Of a stretch of 50,237 nucleotides of DNA, positions 46,585 to 50,237 are shown piece after piece. Numbering within the stretch: the first letter of the stretch is position 1; every line of letters starts with the position of its first letter. The notes under the pieces are model-generated. The model was not told the origin of the DNA, did no database searches, and saw only the letters and a list, made by a program, of their open reading frames with translations. The translations under genes were made by a program, and so were the position numbers. The stretch comes from Verrucomicrobiota bacterium (GTDB taxonomy: Bacteria; Verrucomicrobiota; Verrucomicrobiia; Chthoniobacterales; Chthoniobacteraceae). Location of the stretch: NCBI GenBank assembly GCA_009885995.1, contig VFJQ01000073.1:1-50237 (forward strand), written 5' to 3'.

Positions 46585-48378
46585 TCAGATCTTCCACGGA
46601 GAAAGCTCAACGGCATGAGCCTTCAACGCCTTGATCTCCATCTGCAAACGCAGCAGCTCCGCGGAATCCAAGGCCGGCTGCCTAAGCCGTGACTCGCAGG
46701 CGTCCAGGCGCCGCTTCACCCGACGCCAGTCCAGCTCCCGCCATGCGTCATTCGTGACCATCTGCGGGTTGGCCGGGAGCTTCTCGGCCAGCAGCGTCGC
46801 CACCGTCGCCTCCTCCGCCGCGCTCAGCGTCGTGAGGAAACCTCCGATCGATGTCGAATCCTCCGGTAGCAGGTCCGCGGCGAGGATCTTCGCGAGCAGC
46901 TCCCCATTCGGTTCGTCCTCTAGCACGTCCGTCCACGACTCCTCCAGCAGCCACGCCCGCGCCGCTTCATCGCGCAAGGCCACCGTGCAGAGCAGCCGCA
47001 TCGTCGGGTCCAGCGCGAGCGGGCGTGCCGCCGAAGTCGTCGGCGTCATCTCGATCGGCGCGTCCGCTTTCGGGGAGGAAAGCAGCCGCGCAAACTCCTC
47101 CGGCGCCATCTCCAGCCGCATCGCCGCCTTGTTCACGATCGTCCCCCGCAGCATCGGGTCGCTCAGCTTGCTGATTTGCACCGCGAGCTTCCGCGCCGCC
47201 GCCACGCGCCCGCGGGACGTCGCGAACTCCGGCCGCGCCACCTCCCGATCGAGCACGAAATCGAAGTAGTCCTTCGCTGCCGCGATCCGCTCGCGGAACG
47301 CATCCGCACCCTTGCCGCGGATCAGTGAATCCGGGTCCTCCCCCTGCGGCATCGTCGCCACGCGCACCGCCACATTCGCCCCGAGCAGCGCGTCGAGCGA
47401 GCGCTCCGCCGCCTTCTCGCCCGCCACGTCCGCGTCGAAGCACAGCACCACCTCCTCGCAGTATTGCTTGAGCTTGCGCGCCTGCATCTCCGTGAACGCC
47501 GTCCCCTGCGGCGCCACCACATTCTGCACGCCCGCCTCGAACGCCGTGATCAAATCGAGCTGCCCCTCGCACACGATCGCCGAGCCACGATCGATCAGCG
47601 CGCGCTTCGACCGGTGCAGCCCGAAGAGCACCTTGCCCTTCGTGAACAGCATCGTCTCCGGCGAGTTCACATACTTCGCCGTCTTCGCATCCGGGTCGAG
47701 CACGCGGCCGGAGAAGGCGATCACTTCCCCCGTGTCGTTGCAGATCGGGAACATCACGCGATCGCGGAAGCGGTCGTAGAACTCCCCGTTCCGCCGTTCC
47801 TCATCGCGCAGCTTCACCAGCCCGCTCTCCACCATCTCCTCGTCCGAAAACCCGCGCTCGTGCGCGAACGTCCCGAACGCATCCCACGCATCCGGCGCGT
47901 AGCCGAGCTTCCACGACCTCGCCACCTCGCTCCCGATCCCGCGCCCTTTCAAATACTCCCGCGCCACCTGCGCCGAGGGATACTTCATCAGCCGCTGATG
48001 GAAGAACTCCGCCGCCTCCGCGTGCAGAGCGAGCAACCGGCGCCGCAGCGAAACCTTCGCCTCATCCTCCGCCGACATCATCCCTTCCTCGATCCGGATC
48101 CCCGCGCGCTCCGCGAGCTTCCGCGCCGCTGCGAGGAACTCCAGATTCTCATACTGCATCACAAACCGGATCGGCCCACCGCCCGCGCCACAGCCGAAGC
48201 ACTTAAAGATCTGCCGCGCCGGATTCACCGTGAACGACGGCGTCTTCTCCTGGTGAAACGGGCACAGCGCCTTGAACACCCCGCCCGTGCGCTTCAGCGG
48301 GAAGTAACCGCCGACGACTTCCACGATGTCATTCGCGGAGTTGATCTGGTCGATGGTTTCATTCGCGAGTCGCGGCAC
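46585..48378 (-). CDS. dnaG: DNA primase
   Basis: 597 residues. Zinc-binding domain: Cys39, His42, Cys60 and Cys63 (CPFH...CFGC). The catalytic core includes the TOPRIM region, seen in [18 protein letters not shown] with the acidic residue of the nucleotidyl-transfer site and [13 protein letters not shown]. The C-terminal helicase-binding domain follows from about residue 450. It makes RNA primers for replication. The gene ends 125 bases before rpoD on the same strand. Confidence 0.97.
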   Translation of the reverse strand: MPRLANETIDQINSANDIVEVVGGYFPLKRTGGVFKALCPFHQEKTPSFTVNPARQIFKCFGCGAGGGPIRFVMQYENLEFLAAARKLAERAGIRIEEGMMSAEDEAKVSLRRRLLALHAEAAEFFHQRLMKYPSAQVAREYLKGRGIGSEVARSWKLGYAPDAWDAFGTFAHERGFSDEEMVESGLVKLRDEERRNGEFYDRFRDRVMFPICNDTGEVIAFSGRVLDPDAKTAKYVNSPETMLFTKGKVLFGLHRSKRALIDRGSAIVCEGQLDLITAFEAGVQNVVAPQGTAFTEMQARKLKQYCEEVVLCFDADVAGEKAAERSLDALLGANVAVRVATMPQGEDPDSLIRGKGADAFRERIAAAKDYFDFVLDREVARPEFATSRGRVAAARKLAVQISKLSDPMLRGTIVNKAAMRLEMAPEEFARLLSSPKADAPIEMTPTTSAARPLALDPTMRLLCTVALRDEAARAWLLEESWTDVLEDEPNGELLAKILAADLLPEDSTSIGGFLTTLSAAEEATVATLLAEKLPANPQMVTNDAWRELDWRRVKRRLDACESRLRQPALDSAELLRLQMEIKALKAHAVELSPWKI

Positions 48379-48457
48379 GCGCGCACTCTCGCGGCAGCGA
48401 CCCGGCGTGTCGAGCGACAGCGCTCAGCGGGTGTGGCTCGGTTTGGCCGGGAACCCA

Positions 48458-48564
48458 GGTAGGGACCGCTGTCCCCAGCGGTCCGGAGTGAGCGCAGCGA
48501 AGCGGGAACACGTCCCGAAAAACAACTCGCATCTCGCGGACGGCTGAGGACAGCCGTCCCTACC
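48458..48564. repeat. Dispersed double-hairpin repeat, copy C
   Basis: It starts GGTAGGGACCGCTGTCCCCA and ends GGACAGCCGTCCCTACC; the left hairpin pairs GGACCGCTG with CAGCGGTCC. The middle is longer (about 50 bases) than in the mnmE copy. It lies between the minus-strand helical-repeat gene and dnaG. Confidence 0.92.
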
Positions 48565-48578
48565 AAGCCACGACCCAC

Positions 48579-49841
48579 TCAGCGACCTGGCCCGCGGGGT
48601 CCGCGGAAGGACCCGCCGTCCGAGCGCGGCTGCGGCGCTGGCAAGCCGTTCGCCTGCGCCCACGCCTGCGCCGCCGGCGCATCGCGCTGCACCCACGAGC
48701 GCAGCACTTCCTGCGTCGTCTCGTTGCGGCGTTGCTCCTCAGTGATTGATTGCGCCCACGCCACCGCACCCTCGGGATCGTTGCGCACGACTTCCTTCGC
48801 ATACTCCTGCCGCGCGCGGTCGAACTCCGGCGACCCGCCGAGCTGCTGGAGATACTTCCCCGCGGCGACCGCATCCTTCTTCACCCACTCGTCGATCGCC
48901 TCCGCCATCGCCCGCTCCCGCGTCTCGCCGGCGGGCAAGCCATTCGCCCACGCGGCCGTCCCTTGCGGATCCTTGCTCGCCATCCGCTGCGCCAGCTCCC
49001 GAGCCAGGCCCGCGCGGAACTGCTCATCCGACACCGCCAGCACCGCCTCGCGCGCCCCATCCTCGCCGCGCTGCGCGACCAGCTCGCCCACCAGCGTATC
49101 CGCCATCCGCCCGCGCGCCCGGCTGTAAGACTGCTGCCCCGCCACATCCAGCGCCCGATCCAGGTCCGTCTTCGCCAGCGAACCGATCAGCGTCGCCACC
49201 GCCCAGTTCCCGTCCTCTCCACCCGGCCCGCGCCCGCGCCCATCCTGCGGCTGCGCATCATTGCCCGGCGTCGCCCCGTTCTTCTCCGCCCACGCGATCG
49301 CCTCCTCCGGGCTCGCCTTCACCCACGTCTTCAGCACCGCGCTCAGCCCGTTGAACTTCGCCCAATCCCGCTGCCCGTTCGCATACACCGCCGCATCCGC
49401 CGGCGCCATCTTCGCCCACTTCTGCAGCAGCATCGCCTGCTCCGTCATCCGAAAGCCCCGCCCATCCTTCGCGATCACATCCAGCGCCGTCTTGATCTCC
49501 TCCGCATCGTTCAGCGCCTCCAGCAGACGGAGGAAGCCGAGCATCCGCACCGCCTCATCGTCCTGCTTGAGTAAGTGCTTCACGTGCTCCTCCAGCGAGC
49601 GCCCGTTCGTCACGTCGGCGATCCCCGACGCCCTCGAGCCGAACCAACCGCCCAGCGACAGCTCATCCTCCGTCGGCTTCTGCGTGGCGGCGGAAGACGC
49701 TTCCGTCATCACCGGCGCCGCCGCGCCCGGCTGCGCGATACGCTCGATCACCCGCACGACCGACGTCATCCGCCCGAGACTGAACGCCGCCGCCGCAGTG
49801 AGCAGCCACACGGCAGTGATGATGAGAGAGCGTCGATTCAT
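48579..49841 (-). CDS. Membrane-anchored helical-repeat protein
   Basis: 420 residues. One N-terminal helix (RRSLIITAVWLLTAAAAFSL) anchors it, and from about residue 70 to 400 there are units of roughly 35-40 residues with a W-x-x-x-(D/A)P-x-x-A-x-x-(W/Y)A pattern, for instance WVKASPEEAIAWAEKN and VRNDPEGAVAWAQSI. Such repeats form stacked helices and are common in secreted or membrane-anchored proteins of Verrucomicrobia. The C-terminus is Gly/Pro/Arg-rich (SFRGPRGPGR). The function is unknown; a scaffold or binding role is likely. Confidence 0.72.
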   Translation of the reverse strand: MNRRSLIITAVWLLTAAAAFSLGRMTSVVRVIERIAQPGAAAPVMTEASSAATQKPTEDELSLGGWFGSRASGIADVTNGRSLEEHVKHLLKQDDEAVRMLGFLRLLEALNDAEEIKTALDVIAKDGRGFRMTEQAMLLQKWAKMAPADAAVYANGQRDWAKFNGLSAVLKTWVKASPEEAIAWAEKNGATPGNDAQPQDGRGRGPGGEDGNWAVATLIGSLAKTDLDRALDVAGQQSYSRARGRMADTLVGELVAQRGEDGAREAVLAVSDEQFRAGLARELAQRMASKDPQGTAAWANGLPAGETRERAMAEAIDEWVKKDAVAAGKYLQQLGGSPEFDRARQEYAKEVVRNDPEGAVAWAQSITEEQRRNETTQEVLRSWVQRDAPAAQAWAQANGLPAPQPRSDGGSFRGPRGPGR

Positions 49842-50100
49842 AAGGTGGAGAGTCCCGGGACAAAACCCCGGCAGCGCCCGGAAGTTATCGCCCAAATCCC
49901 CCCCGCGCCACCCCTCATCGCCCCCCAGGCCCCGCGCCCCTCAGCCCGCCGCTAGCTTCCGCTGCCTGCCGGGCGCTGGGATGGCTCTTTTTGCGGGCGG
50001 GGGCATTCACGGGGATGCACTGCGGCTGTGGAACAGACCGCGCCTTCTCTGTAACCGGCTCCGGTCTCCAGAAGCGTGGAACAAACCCGGTAACGTCCAG

Positions 50101-50237
50101 ACCCGGCGTCTGCATGGGCCCACCCGGCGTCTGCGTGGGGCCACCCGGCGTCTGGATGGGGCCACCCGGCGTCTGCGTGGAGCCACCCGGCGTCTGCGTG
50201 GAGCCACCCGGCGTCTGCGTGGAGCCACCCGGCGTCT
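50101..50237. repeat. 21-bp tandem repeat array running off the window
   Basis: Seven starts of ACCCGGCGTCTG occur exactly 21 bases apart (50101, 50122, 50143 and so on), and the array continues past the edge. Unit ends vary (GTGGAGCC, GTGGGGCC, ATGGGGCC), the last copies being most alike. Several reading frames stay open through it: plus from an ATG at 49981 (TRRLRGA units), plus from 50015 (PPGVCVE units) and minus, ending at 49915 (QTPGGST units), so coding potential cannot be decided here. The rest of 49842-50100 shows no supported gene. Confidence 0.93.

Noticed and set aside
50101..50237. CRISPR array
   Set aside because: The 21-bp units are directly adjacent with no unique spacers and no cas gene is present.

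Overview
The window is GC-rich chromosomal DNA, most likely from a member of the Verrucomicrobiota, perhaps near Chthoniobacterales. The phylum call rests on gene content: a Rhodopirellula/Verrucomicrobium-type ECF sigma factor overlapping a FecR-type anti-sigma gene beside a DUF1553-like C-terminus, a futalosine menaquinone enzyme, secreted proteins of the kind common in this phylum, and many dispersed palindromic repeats. The class is a guess. No tRNA, rRNA, CRISPR array, transposase or phage gene was seen.

Layout. 1-2364: end of a DUF1553-like gene, ECF sigma factor and FecR regulator. 2479-5367 (minus): HU and mutS. 5555-15719 (plus): two secreted proteins, argG, a run of small membrane proteins around a Tes/MJ0619-type radical SAM enzyme, an Lgt-like membrane enzyme, a serine hydrolase and a membrane protein. 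15796-17010 (minus): DEAD-box helicase. 17104-20856 (plus): CruF-like carotenoid protein, long-form hisG, a 34-residue bS22/mS38-type ribosomal protein and a large TPR protein. 20890-31578 (minus): mnmE, pyrD, the complete ATP synthase operon atpBEFHAGDC, and directly after it a dop gene (depupylase/deamidase of Pup-like modifiers) with no Pup, ligase or proteasome gene in the window. 31579-32155: a non-coding stretch with a degenerate 21-bp repeat array. 32156-38497 (minus): rplL, rplJ, rplA, a fused mqnE-mqnA gene and a hybrid histidine kinase. 38673-43457: multihaem cytochrome, a possible mini-lipoprotein, obgE, a DUF5069 gene on the minus strand and a response regulator fused to a metallo-beta-lactamase domain. 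43467-49841 (minus): two small envelope proteins, rpoD with a histone-like tail, dnaG and a helical-repeat protein. The window ends inside an exact 21-bp tandem repeat.

The most interesting signal is a set of palindromic elements that sit inside genes without breaking the reading frame. The radical SAM gene carries three, the Lgt-like gene carries one with perfect 22-bp arms (69 bp, 23 codons), and mnmE carries one of exactly 63 bp (21 codons) between its G3 and G4 motifs. Intergenic relatives of the mnmE element lie at 15716 and 48458. The first of these supplies the stop codon of the preceding gene, and an unrelated palindrome supplies the stop codon of obgE. This resembles the protein-coding palindromic elements of Rickettsia. 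The other leading observations are the orphan Dop next to ATP synthase, the MqnE-MqnA fusion, and two loci of 21-bp (heptad-coding) repeats.
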